Shown here in pieces: positions 33,764 to 42,322 of a DNA stretch of 64,000 nt (the first letter of the stretch is position 1; the number at the start of each line of letters is the position of its first letter). A program made the position numbers and the translations under genes. Where the stretch lies: the NCBI GenBank assembly GCA_050012855.1, contig JBEKGJ010000022.1, positions 1 through 64,000 on the forward strand, in the 5' to 3' direction. Below the pieces are notes generated by a model. The model searched no databases and was not told the DNA's origin. It saw nothing but the letters and a program-made list of their open reading frames with translations. The stretch comes from JAJXZJ01 sp050012855. Its GTDB lineage: Bacteria > Verrucomicrobiota > Verrucomicrobiia > Limisphaerales > J093.

Positions 33764-34863
33764 GCATCGAACTGCGCCAGGTCACCAAACAGTTCGGCGA
33801 GGCGGTCGTCGTTAACAACGTCAGCTTCACCGTGCAGGAAGGCGAGCTGATGGCCTTGCTCGGTCCCAGCGGCGGTGGCAAGACCACCGTGCTGCGGATG
33901 ATCGCCGGCCTCGAGATCCCGACCGCCGGCGACCTGTTCATCCGCGGCCGCCGCGTCAACGACATCCCGGTGCAGCGCCGCAATATCGGGTTCGTCTTCC
34001 AAAACTACGCCCTGTTCAAGAGCATGACGGTTTTTGGCAATGTCGCCTTTGGCCTGAAAATCCGGGGCTGGCGGCGGCGCGACATCGCGGCCCGGGTGGA
34101 GGAATTGCTGCAGGTGTTCGAACTGAGCGGCCTGGACAAGCGCTATCCGCACCAGCTTTCCGGCGGCCAGCGCCAGCGGGTCGCCATCGCCCGCGCCCTC
34201 GCCTCGAAGCCGAGCGTGCTGTTGCTGGACGAACCGTTCGGCGCGGTGGACGCGAAGATCCGCCAGGAACTGCGCGAGTGGCTCGTGCGCCTGCATCACG
34301 AGTTGAACGTCACCACCATCTTCGTCACGCACGACCAGGAGGAGGCGATGGAGGTGGCGGATCGGATCGTCATTTTTTCGCGCGGCAAGCTCGAGCAGGT
34401 GGGCACGCCGCGCGAGGTTTACGAGTCCCCGGCCAACGAATTCGTCGCCCGGTTCATCGGCGTCATGAACGTGCTCGACACCGAAGTGCGGCAGGGCTTC
34501 GCGCGGGTGCAGGAACTGGAGTTCCCCGCCCCCGACCGCGCCGACGGCGAGCGGCTCCGGATTGGCTTCCGGCCTTACGCCATCCAGATCTCCACCGACC
34601 TCGGACAATTCCGCTACCGGGCGGTGCTGCGGCACACCTTCTTCCTCGGCATCATGCTCCGGGTCGAACTCGAACTGGCCTCCGGCCTGATCCTGCGCGC
34701 CCGGATCACCAAGGAGGAATACAGCCGCCTGGGATTGGCGGAGGACCAGCAGATTTCGTTCCAGATCAGCCAGTACCGGGTGCTGGGAAGCGAATCCGCC
34801 CCCATGCCGCCCGAGGCCGCCGCCAGCTACCCGCCGCGCCCGGCCATCGCGGAAAACATCTGA
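33760..34863 (+). CDS. cysA: sulfate/thiosulfate ABC transporter ATP-binding protein CysA
   Basis: A 367-residue ATPase. Walker A is GPSGGGKTT, the Q-loop lies in FVFQNYALF, the signature is LSGGQRQR, Walker B is VLLLDEPFGAVD, and the switch histidine is in FVTHDQEEA. The C-terminal 120 residues are a TOBE-like regulatory domain with LRIGFRPYAIQI. It energises CysTW import of sulfate. The ATG at 33760 overlaps the cysW stop. Confidence 0.95.
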   Translation: MSIELRQVTKQFGEAVVVNNVSFTVQEGELMALLGPSGGGKTTVLRMIAGLEIPTAGDLFIRGRRVNDIPVQRRNIGFVFQNYALFKSMTVFGNVAFGLKIRGWRRRDIAARVEELLQVFELSGLDKRYPHQLSGGQRQRVAIARALASKPSVLLLDEPFGAVDAKIRQELREWLVRLHHELNVTTIFVTHDQEEAMEVADRIVIFSRGKLEQVGTPREVYESPANEFVARFIGVMNVLDTEVRQGFARVQELEFPAPDRADGERLRIGFRPYAIQISTDLGQFRYRAVLRHTFFLGIMLRVELELASGLILRARITKEEYSRLGLAEDQQISFQISQYRVLGSESAPMPPEAAASYPPRPAIAENI

Positions 34864-35017
34864 ACGGCCCGGCCTGGGTTGGGGCTTTGGTTTGACGGCC
34901 AGTCCGGGACAGCGTAGAACCTCCCGCAACGATGTTGCCGGCGACGTCTGACGTTTGTTCTTGTTCGCCCGGCCGGTTCCGGTCCGGTCCCGCAGCGCCG
35001 TTGACCCTTGAACGCCC

Positions 35018-35743
35018 ATGAACCCGCCTCCCCAGCCCAAGTTCCGTCGAATCCTTCTCAAACTCAGCGGCGAGGCGCTGGCCGACGATTCGGGTGTCGG
35101 CATCGAGCCCGAGGTCGTCCATCGCATGGCCAAGGCGATCAAGGAAGTCCGCGACCTCGGCGTGCAGGTGGTCGTCGTGGTGGGCGGCGGCAACATTTAC
35201 CGCGGCGTGCGGGGCAGCGAACGCGGCATCGAACGCGCCACCGGCGATTACATGGGCATGCTGGCCACCGTCATCAACGCCCTCGCCCTCCAGGACGCCC
35301 TCGAAAAGAACGGCGTCGCCACCCGCGTCCAAAGCGCCATCACGATGTCCCAGGTGGCCGAGCCGTTCATCCGGCGCCGGGCCGTGCGCCACCTCGAAAA
35401 GGGCCGCGTTGTCGTGTTCGGCGCCGGCACCGGCAACCCCTATTTCTCCACGGACACGGCGGCCGCGCTCCGCGCGAACGAGATCGGCGCCGAGATCGTA
35501 CTCAAGGCCACCAAGGTGGACGGCATTTACGACAGCGATCCCAAGAAGAACCCGCACGCGAAACGGTTCGACCAGATCACCTACTCCGAGGCGCTCTCCC
35601 GGCGGTTGAAGGTGATGGACACGACCGCCTTCTCGCTGTGCATGGACAACAAGATGCCGATCATCGTGTTCGATTTCTCCGCCCCCCACAGCATCCTGCG
35701 CGTCGTGCAGGGAGAACCGATCGGCACGCTGGTCACGAGTTGA
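35018..35743 (+). CDS. pyrH: UMP kinase
   Basis: A 241-residue amino-acid-kinase-fold enzyme that phosphorylates UMP to UDP. FRRILLKLSGEAL, VVVGGGNIYRG, then ATGDYMGMLATVINALALQD, and GTGNPYFSTDTAAALRA are the standard bacterial UMP kinase motifs. It lies 54 bases before frr, the usual pyrH-frr pair. Confidence 0.97.
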   Translation: MNPPPQPKFRRILLKLSGEALADDSGVGIEPEVVHRMAKAIKEVRDLGVQVVVVVGGGNIYRGVRGSERGIERATGDYMGMLATVINALALQDALEKNGVATRVQSAITMSQVAEPFIRRRAVRHLEKGRVVVFGAGTGNPYFSTDTAAALRANEIGAEIVLKATKVDGIYDSDPKKNPHAKRFDQITYSEALSRRLKVMDTTAFSLCMDNKMPIIVFDFSAPHSILRVVQGEPIGTLVTS

Positions 35744-35797
35744 CCGCCGCCCGCCCACCCGCTATACCGTCCCCAAGCACAACCTTGTTTCACGCCT

Positions 35798-36358
35798 ATG
35801 ACACTCGATGACAGCCTGCTCGAAGCCGAGGAGAAGATGGAGAAAACCGTCCATGTCCTGCTCAACGAATTTGCCGGCGTCCGCACCGGCAAGGCGTCGC
35901 CGGGTCTGGTGGAGAACCTTGTCGTGGACGCCTACGGCGCCCAGATGCGCATTCGTGAGCTGGCCGGCATCACCACGCCCGAGCCGCGCATGCTGGTCAT
36001 CCAGCCGTGGGACGTCAACATGCTGCACCCGATCGAAAAGGCGATCCAGAAGAGCAACCTCGGCATGAACCCGGCGATCGACAAGAAGATCATCCGGCTC
36101 GTTTTCCCCGAACTCAGCACCGAGCGCCGCCAGGAATTCGTCAAAATCATCAAGAAGATGTCCGAAGACGCCCGCGTGGCCATCCGCCACATCCGCCGCG
36201 ACGCCCTCGAACACCTGAAGAAGACCGGCAAGGCCGGCGGCGTGACCGAGGACGAGGAGGAACACGCTGAGAAGGAAGTGCAGAAGATCCACGACCAGTA
36301 CATCGCCAAGATTGACGAGGACCTCGCCAGGAAGGAAAAGGAAATCCTGACCGTGTGA
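35798..36358 (+). CDS. frr: ribosome recycling factor
   Basis: A 186-residue RRF that splits post-termination ribosomes with EF-G. LNEFAGVRTGKASPGLVEN, then IQPWDVNMLHPIEKAIQKSN and RRDALEHLKK are conserved features. Full length. It is the second gene of the pyrH-frr unit, followed by a hairpin repeat that may serve as a terminator. Confidence 0.97.
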   Translation: MTLDDSLLEAEEKMEKTVHVLLNEFAGVRTGKASPGLVENLVVDAYGAQMRIRELAGITTPEPRMLVIQPWDVNMLHPIEKAIQKSNLGMNPAIDKKIIRLVFPELSTERRQEFVKIIKKMSEDARVAIRHIRRDALEHLKKTGKAGGVTEDEEEHAEKEVQKIHDQYIAKIDEDLARKEKEILTV

Positions 36359-36389
36359 TGGGTCACAGTTCCGGCAGCGGTTCCCTGAA

Positions 36390-36500
36390 AATAGCCCACG
36401 GCTTCAGCCGTGGGTTCCCGTCCGGTAAAATGCAAGAGTCCCGCCAGGGACGAAAGAGCCGTTCGGTCGTCCCTCGGGGACTTTTCTTCTTCTCGTGGCG
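36390..36500. repeat. palindromic interspersed repeats downstream of frr
   Basis: AGCCCACGGCTTCAGCCGTGGG (one palindrome, 36393 on) is followed by GAGTCCCGCCAGGGACGAAAG, an interspersed motif often seen in Verrucomicrobia and Planctomycetes intergenic regions. The first resembles REP/IS200-type stem-loops. No transposase is nearby. Confidence 0.6.
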
Positions 36501-36503
36501 TAT

Positions 36504-37043
36504 TTACCCAGCCTTGAAAGGTTGGGCAATTTTCATGCCCGTCGGCGCCACCGAACTTACGCCTTTCCCGCTGGCGCGCCCGAGGTTGAACGCCTGCACG
36601 TTCGCGTCGTGCAGTTTCTCCGCAAGATTCGCCCGCAACGCGGCCAGCCAGTGTTCCTCGGCGATGGGCAACTGGCGGCTGAGGACGCCAAGGAGCGCCA
36701 CGTTCAGGCTCTTCCGGTTGAGCAGCAAATCGGCACTGACCGCGTCCGGCAGGATCAATCCCCCACCCTCGCGCAGGACATGCCGGTTCGGCTCGACCTG
36801 GTCCGGCGTGAGAATGACAAGAAAATCCGCCTCGCCGGCGGGCACCATCGGGCTGAACACGCGCGCGCCGAACCGCACGTCGCTGCTCACCGAACCGCCG
36901 CGCTGGCTCATGCCATGCAGTTCGCTTTTCTTCACGTCGAAGCCGGCGCGCACGGCGGCGTCGGCGAGAATGTCGGAGGCCTTTAGCACGCCCTGGCCGC
37001 CGAGGCCGCCGAAGACAATGTTGGTCACGGGAGAGTCACTCAT
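36504..37043 (-). CDS. iorB: indolepyruvate ferredoxin oxidoreductase, beta subunit
   Basis: A 179-residue gamma-type POR domain protein. NIVFGGLGGQGVLKAS at the start and KSELHGMSQRGGSVSSDVRF are the key motifs. With IorA it converts aryl pyruvates to acyl-CoA and reduces ferredoxin. It ends PFKAG; the length is slightly short for the family (about 190). It follows iorA by 31 bases on the minus strand. Confidence 0.93.
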   Translation of the reverse strand: MSDSPVTNIVFGGLGGQGVLKASDILADAAVRAGFDVKKSELHGMSQRGGSVSSDVRFGARVFSPMVPAGEADFLVILTPDQVEPNRHVLREGGGLILPDAVSADLLLNRKSLNVALLGVLSRQLPIAEEHWLAALRANLAEKLHDANVQAFNLGRASGKGVSSVAPTGMKIAQPFKAG

Positions 37044-37074
37044 GGGAAATCACTCCAATGGACAACCGCGTGGC

Positions 37075-38685
37075 TCAGGCCTGCACCGGCTCGCAGGCGG
37101 TGGCGCACTTCTCGTATTCGCGCAATTGTTTGGCGATGAGAATGCACGGTCGCCGCGCGATGATCAGGCAAAGTTCGCCGCTCGCGAGACACTCGGAAAT
37201 CAAGCGCTCCAGCTCAGGCGAGCCGGGCCGCGGTTCGACGACGTGGACGCGTCGGATGCCGAGGGCGCGGGCCAGGTCCTCGAACACGAGTTTGTTCGTG
37301 GGTTTGTGCTCCAGCGAGCGGCCGGTGCCGGGATGTTCCTGGTGGCCGGTCATCGCCGTGGTGCTGTTGTCGAGAATGATCACGACGTGGCCGGTGGACG
37401 GCGGGTTATAGACCATTTCCACCAGGCCGGTGATGCCACTGTGGACGAATGTGCTGTCGCCAATGACGCTGACCACGCGGCGCGCCTGCTCCGGCGGCAG
37501 CGTGTGGCGCAGACCGAGCCCGACGCCGATGCTCGCGCCCATGCAGACGCAGGTGTCCATGGCGTTGAACGGCGGCAGCACGCCCAGCGTGTAACAGCCG
37601 ATGTCGCCGCTGACGATGCAGTCGAGCTGGTGCAGGATTTCGAAGACCGCGCGGTGGGCGCAGCCTTCGCAGAGTTGCGGCGGCTTGCCGGGCTGCGGCG
37701 CGGGTTCGGGCGAGGTGTTCCCCGCCAGGATGCGCCGCACACGGTTCACGTTGAGTTCGCCGAAACGGAACATCTCGGGCTTGGACTCGACGGCGAGGCC
37801 GACGGCGCGCAGGGCGTCCGCCAGGTAAGGATCGCCTTCCTCGAGCACGACACAGCGTTCCACACTGGCCACAAACCGCGCGATCTTCGCAAGCGGCAGC
37901 GGATGCGTGACGCCGAGCTGCAACACGCGGGCGTCCGGCGCGGCCTCGCGCGCGTGCATGAAGGCGATGCCGGACGTGATCAGGCCGAGCCGGGCGTTGC
38001 CGGGAGTTTCCTGGTTCAGCGGCGAGGTTTCGTTCCACGCCGCGATCTCCACGAGCTTCTCGCGCAACCGGCGATGGGCCGGGCGCGCGTGGGCCGGGAT
38101 CATGACCCGGCTGCGGACATCGCGCTCGTAATGCGGCGCCGGCGCGGCGACCGCGGGCGACCGCGGCACCACGATGGTCTTCGAATGGCAGACGCGGGTG
38201 GTAATGCGGTAGAGCACCGGGATGTGCCAGCGCTCGGACAGCTCGATCGCGGCGAGGAAGAAATCGTAGGCCTGCTGCGAATCCGCCGGCTCGATCATTG
38301 GCAGTCCGGCCGCCACCGCGTAACGGCGGTTGTCCTGCTCGTTCTGGCTCGACGCCAGGCCGGGGTCATCGGCCGAGACGACGACCAGTGCGCCGGTGAC
38401 GCCCGTGTAGGCGACCGTAAACAGCGGGTCGGCGGCGACGTTCAGGCCGACGTGCTTCATGGTGGCGAGGGCGCGCGCGCCGGCAAACGCCGCGCCGATG
38501 GCGACCTCGAGGGCGACCTTCTCGTTCGGCGACCACTGGGCCCGGCCGCCGAGGCGCGCGAATTCCTCAAGAATTTCGGTGGACGGGGTGCCCGGATAAC
38601 CGGCGCCGAGGGCGATGCCGGCGTGCCGCGCCGCCAGCGCAATCGCTTCGTCCCCGCTCAACAACAATCGTTCGGTCTGACTCAT
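37075..38685 (-). CDS. iorA: indolepyruvate ferredoxin oxidoreductase, alpha subunit, lacking the ferredoxin domain
   Basis: A 536-residue TPP enzyme subunit. LLSGDEAIALAARHAG and GYPGTPSTEILEE begin the pyrimidine domain. GDIGCYTLGVLPPFNAMDTC and SVIGDSTFVHSGITG are the TPP-binding domain. Most IorA proteins end with a CxxCxxC ferredoxin domain of about 60 residues. Here the protein stops at RRPCILIAKQLREYEKC with only CATAC after. Electrons must leave by another route, or a separate ferredoxin is used. The ATG at 38685 fits the family start. Confidence 0.93.
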   Translation of the reverse strand: MSQTERLLLSGDEAIALAARHAGIALGAGYPGTPSTEILEEFARLGGRAQWSPNEKVALEVAIGAAFAGARALATMKHVGLNVAADPLFTVAYTGVTGALVVVSADDPGLASSQNEQDNRRYAVAAGLPMIEPADSQQAYDFFLAAIELSERWHIPVLYRITTRVCHSKTIVVPRSPAVAAPAPHYERDVRSRVMIPAHARPAHRRLREKLVEIAAWNETSPLNQETPGNARLGLITSGIAFMHAREAAPDARVLQLGVTHPLPLAKIARFVASVERCVVLEEGDPYLADALRAVGLAVESKPEMFRFGELNVNRVRRILAGNTSPEPAPQPGKPPQLCEGCAHRAVFEILHQLDCIVSGDIGCYTLGVLPPFNAMDTCVCMGASIGVGLGLRHTLPPEQARRVVSVIGDSTFVHSGITGLVEMVYNPPSTGHVVIILDNSTTAMTGHQEHPGTGRSLEHKPTNKLVFEDLARALGIRRVHVVEPRPGSPELERLISECLASGELCLIIARRPCILIAKQLREYEKCATACEPVQA

Positions 38686-38869
38686 GGAATCCGACCGGCG
38701 CGGAAGGGTTTCGGTCTTCGCGGCCGGCCACACAGCGGCACAGCCTGCCAACCCGCGGTCGCCACGGCACGCTCTTTTTTGATTCTTTCCCACTTTCCCA
38801 GGCAAAAAGTGGCGCCCCGCAGTCATTTCTTGAATTTCGCGCTTGATCGCCGTCACGTAAGAATGCTTT

Positions 38870-40438
38870 ATGCGGGCGTACACACATATGCATCCGATTC
38901 TCTACTCTACCATTGTCGTTCTCTACGTGTTGGTGATGCTCGCCGTGGGCTGGTGGTGCATGAAACGCACCAAGTCGGTGGGCGATTTTTTTCTGGGCGG
39001 GCGGACGCTCGGCCCTTGGATGAGCGCCTTCGCCTACGGCACCACGTATTTCTCGGCGGTCCTGTTCATCGGCTACGCCGGCAAACTGGGCTGGGGGTTC
39101 GGCATTTACACGATGTGGATCGTGCTTGGCAACACGCTGGTCGGGACGTTGCTGGCGTGGCTGGTCCTGGCGGGCCGGACGCGCGACATGACGGCGCGGC
39201 TCAACGCGATCACGATGCCGGAGTTCCTGCGGGCGCGCTACGGCGGCACGGCCCTGCAGGTGATCAGCGCACTCGTGGTGTTTGTGTTCCTGGTGCCGTA
39301 TTCGGCGTCGGTACTCATGGGCCTGAGCTACCTGTTCGAGATGACGCTGCACATTTCCTACGAAAGCGCGCTGTACCTGCTGACGGCGCTGACGGCGGTG
39401 TACCTGGTCATGGGCGGCTACTTCGCGGTGGCGCTGAGCGATTTCATCCGCGGCATCATCGAGTTTGCCGGCGTGCTGATCATGGTCTATTTGCTGGCGC
39501 ACCGGCCGGAAATCGGCGGGTTCGTCCAGGCAACGCACGAACTGCTCACGAATCCCGCGGCGGCCCCGGGCCTGGCGGTCGCCAAACAACTCGGCGCCGG
39601 CAGTTGGCTGGCGGTGACCGCGCCCGGCTGGCTGACGCTGCTGGCGCTGGTGCTGATCACGAGTTTTGGTCCGTGGTCGCTGCCGCAAATGGTGCAGAAG
39701 TTCTACAGCATTCGCGACCGCAAGGATGTGACGCGGGCGATGACGATCGCCAGCGTCTTCGCACTGTTCATGGCGTTTGGCGCGTATTACAGCGGCGCGC
39801 TGACGCATTTGTTCTACGGCCCCAAGCTGCCAGCCGAGTTGATCGGACCCAAGGGCCCGATCTGGGACAAGATCATGCCGCACTTCATCACCACGTCGGG
39901 CCTGCCCTGGGCGCTGGTGATGGTCATTGTGCTGATGGTGTTTTCCGCCTCCATGTCGAGCCTTTCGTCGCTGGTGCTCGTGTCGAGCTCGGCCGTTGCG
40001 ATTGACATCTACGGCGCCTTCGTCAACCGGCACGCCAACCCGAAACAGACGATGGCACTGCTGCGGACGCTGTGCGCGGTGTTCGTCGGCGCGTCGCTGG
40101 CCATCGCCCTCAAGAAACCGGCGGTGATTGTGAACCTGATGATCATGTCCTGGGGCACGCTGGCGGGCGTGTTTCTTGCGCCATACGTGTATGGTTTGTT
40201 CTGGCGGCGGACGACGCGGGCGGGCGTGCTGGCGGGCATCGGAGCCGGCCTGGCCTGTGCGTTCGTGCTGTTCCCAACCTGGGGACCCGACGGCGTGCCG
40301 CTGGCCGGCGCCATTACAATGTTCCTGCCGCTGGTGGTCGTGCCGGCGGTGAGCCTGCTGACGAAACCGCCGGGCCAGGAGATCATCGCCAAGGCGTTTG
40401 GGGATAACGTAGCCGAGCCACCGCCAACGGGCGCGTAG
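38870..40438 (+). CDS. sodium:solute symporter (SSS family)
   Basis: A 522-residue membrane protein with about 13 helices. GRTLGPWMSAFAYGTTYFSA and the MGGYFAVALSDFIRGIIEF stretch are SSS core features. LITSFGPWSLPQMVQKFYSI, then FSASMSSLSSLVLVSSSAVAI carries the Na2 serines. The substrate could be a carboxylate or sugar. It is divergent from iorA (184 bases), so it might import an aryl- or keto-acid for that enzyme, but this is only positional. An ATG at 38888 is an alternative start. Confidence 0.9.
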   Translation: MRAYTHMHPILYSTIVVLYVLVMLAVGWWCMKRTKSVGDFFLGGRTLGPWMSAFAYGTTYFSAVLFIGYAGKLGWGFGIYTMWIVLGNTLVGTLLAWLVLAGRTRDMTARLNAITMPEFLRARYGGTALQVISALVVFVFLVPYSASVLMGLSYLFEMTLHISYESALYLLTALTAVYLVMGGYFAVALSDFIRGIIEFAGVLIMVYLLAHRPEIGGFVQATHELLTNPAAAPGLAVAKQLGAGSWLAVTAPGWLTLLALVLITSFGPWSLPQMVQKFYSIRDRKDVTRAMTIASVFALFMAFGAYYSGALTHLFYGPKLPAELIGPKGPIWDKIMPHFITTSGLPWALVMVIVLMVFSASMSSLSSLVLVSSSAVAIDIYGAFVNRHANPKQTMALLRTLCAVFVGASLAIALKKPAVIVNLMIMSWGTLAGVFLAPYVYGLFWRRTTRAGVLAGIGAGLACAFVLFPTWGPDGVPLAGAITMFLPLVVVPAVSLLTKPPGQEIIAKAFGDNVAEPPPTGA

Positions 40439-40758
40439 CGGCAAACGGCAGTTTGCCGCCAGATGGCGGCCTGTCTGCGTTCGCCCAGGCAGGCGGTCAG
40501 CCGATGCCACAACGCCTGCCTGTTCCGATCGTCTGCATTGTGCTGGTGAGCTGGTTCCATGCTCATCCCAAGCAAGGGAGATCCATCAAAAGAACGGTCC
40601 TTGGCGTGCCGGGGGACGAATATCGGTCCCGGTCAGACGATTTCAACCGGCGCTGCGTAGCGGCAAACGGGAGTTTGCCGCCAAATGGCGGCGGTCTGCC
40701 GACCGCCGCTACGCCTGGCACCGCGGCCCTACCGTGGCGCGGACGATCTGGCTGGCTC
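40439..40758. repeat. palindromic repeat-rich spacer
   Basis: TAGCGGCAAACGGCAGTTTGCC at 40437 and TAGCGGCAAACGGGAGTTTGCC near 40660 are near copies, the second continuing as ATGGCGGCGGTCTGCCGACC. A third copy is at 42280. These look like REP-type hairpins. A short possible frame covers part of the region but has no coding character. Confidence 0.65.
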
Positions 40759-40814
40759 GTTCAACCACGCCTGGCCTGGAGGCTTGCGGACTCGCTCAAG
40801 GTAATGGCTTGGGC
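40759..40814 (-). repeat. attC-like site, second cluster
   Basis: Minus strand: GCCCAAG (degenerate R''), CCATTACCTTGAGCGAGTCCG, CCTCCAGGCCAGGCGTGG and GTTGAAC (R' box). It shares TTGAGCGAGTC and GTGGTTGAACGAGCC with attC3 at 28261. It lies three bases past the stop of the gene at 40818. Confidence 0.55.
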
Positions 40815-40817
40815 TCT

Positions 40818-41549
40818 TTAGACTCTTCTGAGTTCATGTGCGCAAGCTCCGAAGGTGCGGAATAGGAAGACGCGATCAAAATCAGTAGCGTACCTATGCG
40901 TCAGAACATCGTTATCGAAATACACCGTGGAATGCAATCCATCGGTCCCTGAAAGAATCAGCAGCCAGAGCTTGTCTGCTTTCTTCCTGTATTTCGGAAC
41001 AAGCCGGTCCTTCTTACCGATTATTCCTTGAACGATTGACGAGGAAGATTCTGGAATGACCGATGCGTAAGGCACGGACCAGTACGGAGTCGTGAGTTTC
41101 GCGTTATGAAGGATCATGATCGCATCGACGCCCTTCTCGCAAAGCGATTTCGACAAGGATTCGGAATCGAATTCGACGTAAGGACCCGACGGTGGGATAC
41201 GATGCGATACGAAAGCGAACAGTTCTTTCTTCAGGGCGGTTCGCTGCCTGGGCTTGAACAGCGCATCATCACGGTATATGTGAACGGACACGTGGACTGG
41301 TGTGACCCTGGTTTTGAGGTGTTCTTCTCTCAGTTCACTAGCCAAGCGGCTGCGATATGCCTCCGCGGCCTGCGGCGGCAGACGCCCAGCAGTAGGAAAG
41401 AAAAAGCGAGTTAGCTCGATACCGGTAAGGATACCAAGCACATCGCAGAGAAAGTCAGGTCCCTCGGAGTCAATTGGTTTGAGTCCTTGGAACTCTGGCA
41501 TGAGCTTGAGGAACTCCGACAGGTAATATCGTTCGTCGTCCTTATTCAC
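40818..41549 (-). CDS. hypothetical cassette protein
   Basis: A 243-residue protein from a GTG start (41549). It begins with an acidic, helical segment, then has GPDFLCDVLGILTGIELTRF, a pattern reminiscent of PD-(D/E)XK nuclease-like folds (D...E-L-T), though no lysine is in register. The composition is non-chromosomal (more Lys, Phe and Tyr than its neighbours). No family is recognised. It is followed by an attC-like site and preceded by the HNH gene, so a cassette origin is likely. Confidence 0.65.
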   Translation of the reverse strand: MNKDDERYYLSEFLKLMPEFQGLKPIDSEGPDFLCDVLGILTGIELTRFFFPTAGRLPPQAAEAYRSRLASELREEHLKTRVTPVHVSVHIYRDDALFKPRQRTALKKELFAFVSHRIPPSGPYVEFDSESLSKSLCEKGVDAIMILHNAKLTTPYWSVPYASVIPESSSSIVQGIIGKKDRLVPKYRKKADKLWLLILSGTDGLHSTVYFDNDVLTHRYATDFDRVFLFRTFGACAHELRRV

Positions 41550-41571
41550 GGCGCTTGCTGTGATGATTTTG

Positions 41572-41976
41572 TTAGCCCTTCTTCAATCCATCGCTCTTGC
41601 CTTTGGGTGCTTCGCTACGAGCCCTCGTCGCTGCAGCCTTCAGACCTGCCAACCGCCACTTTCGCCGTAGTGCCAAGTCTCTCTGCCTGCGGCTCGATGC
41701 CGCCTTCTTGCCCGCATCCTTCATGCGCTTCGCCCACTTCACAACTCTCGGCCTGTCCCTCATCTCTCTGATCGTCTCGGTCGAGATAATGTCTAAATCG
41801 TGCATCTTATGGCATGTCGGGCAGAGAATGACAAGATTATCGGGGACATTGTTGTGACGCTGGCCGTCGAGGTGAGCGACCTCCAAAACCTCGATGATGC
41901 CGAAGCCACAATGAGCACAATAAACGCGGTCGTGGTAATGCTCCAGGGCGAGCTTCCGATAGTTGATGCGCTTCAT
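41572..41976 (-). CDS. HNH endonuclease-like protein (probable cassette)
   Basis: A 134-residue protein. CAHCGF and CPTCHKMHD flank VLEVAHLDGQRHNNVPDNLV, the usual zinc-HNH layout (C-x2-C ... H ... N ... C-x2-C-H). The C-terminal third is very basic (RRQRDLALRRKWR), suited to DNA binding. Its flanks carry the matching octamers GTTAGCCC (upstream) and GGGCTAAC (downstream), as expected of a mobile cassette, although these differ from the canonical boxes. Confidence 0.85.
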   Translation of the reverse strand: MKRINYRKLALEHYHDRVYCAHCGFGIIEVLEVAHLDGQRHNNVPDNLVILCPTCHKMHDLDIISTETIREMRDRPRVVKWAKRMKDAGKKAASSRRQRDLALRRKWRLAGLKAAATRARSEAPKGKSDGLKKG

Positions 41977-42322
41977 ACGCGGGGACCGCGGACAGGGCTA
42001 ACAGGTATCAGGCCAAACGCGGGTTGTGCCTGGCCCGCGCAGATTCGGTCCGGTTCGTGCAGGCATGGTCACGACTGAACGTGATTCCGGGCAGAAAGTC
42101 AAGCCAACTCGTGGCCTGGTCGTGGCCTGATTCGCCTTGCCCGGTGGGGCGAGCGCCCGTCTGCGTCCGCACGGGCAGATGCGACGCACAGGCAGGTCCG
42201 CGCGAGCCGTCCCTCTCCCGCAACTCGCCTCGGTCCTCCTGCGGTCGTTCCGCTCTCAACCATCAACCATGAACCTGTCTGCGGCAGTTTGCCGCCAGTT
42301 GGCGGCGGTCTGCCGACCGCCG
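41977..42322. other. spacer with cassette boundary and palindromic repeat
   Basis: Near 42000 (minus strand) a hairpin GGCCA...TGGCC precedes GTTAGCCC, a possible upstream attC remnant. Bases 42100-42260 have GC-rich repeats (CGTCCGCACGGGCAG). At 42280-42325 there is a third copy of the TTTGCCGCCAGTTGGCGGCG element. No gene is seen. Confidence 0.45.

Noticed and set aside
36355..40005. A 1216-codon open frame on the plus strand
   Set aside because: It runs opposite to iorB and iorA and then into another frame of the symporter. Those genes have clear family motifs, and the long frame is an effect of high GC.
41549..41572. A complete attC between the HNH gene and the next gene
   Set aside because: Only 22 bases separate the genes. 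There is a GGGCTAAC box but no matching right box or palindrome.
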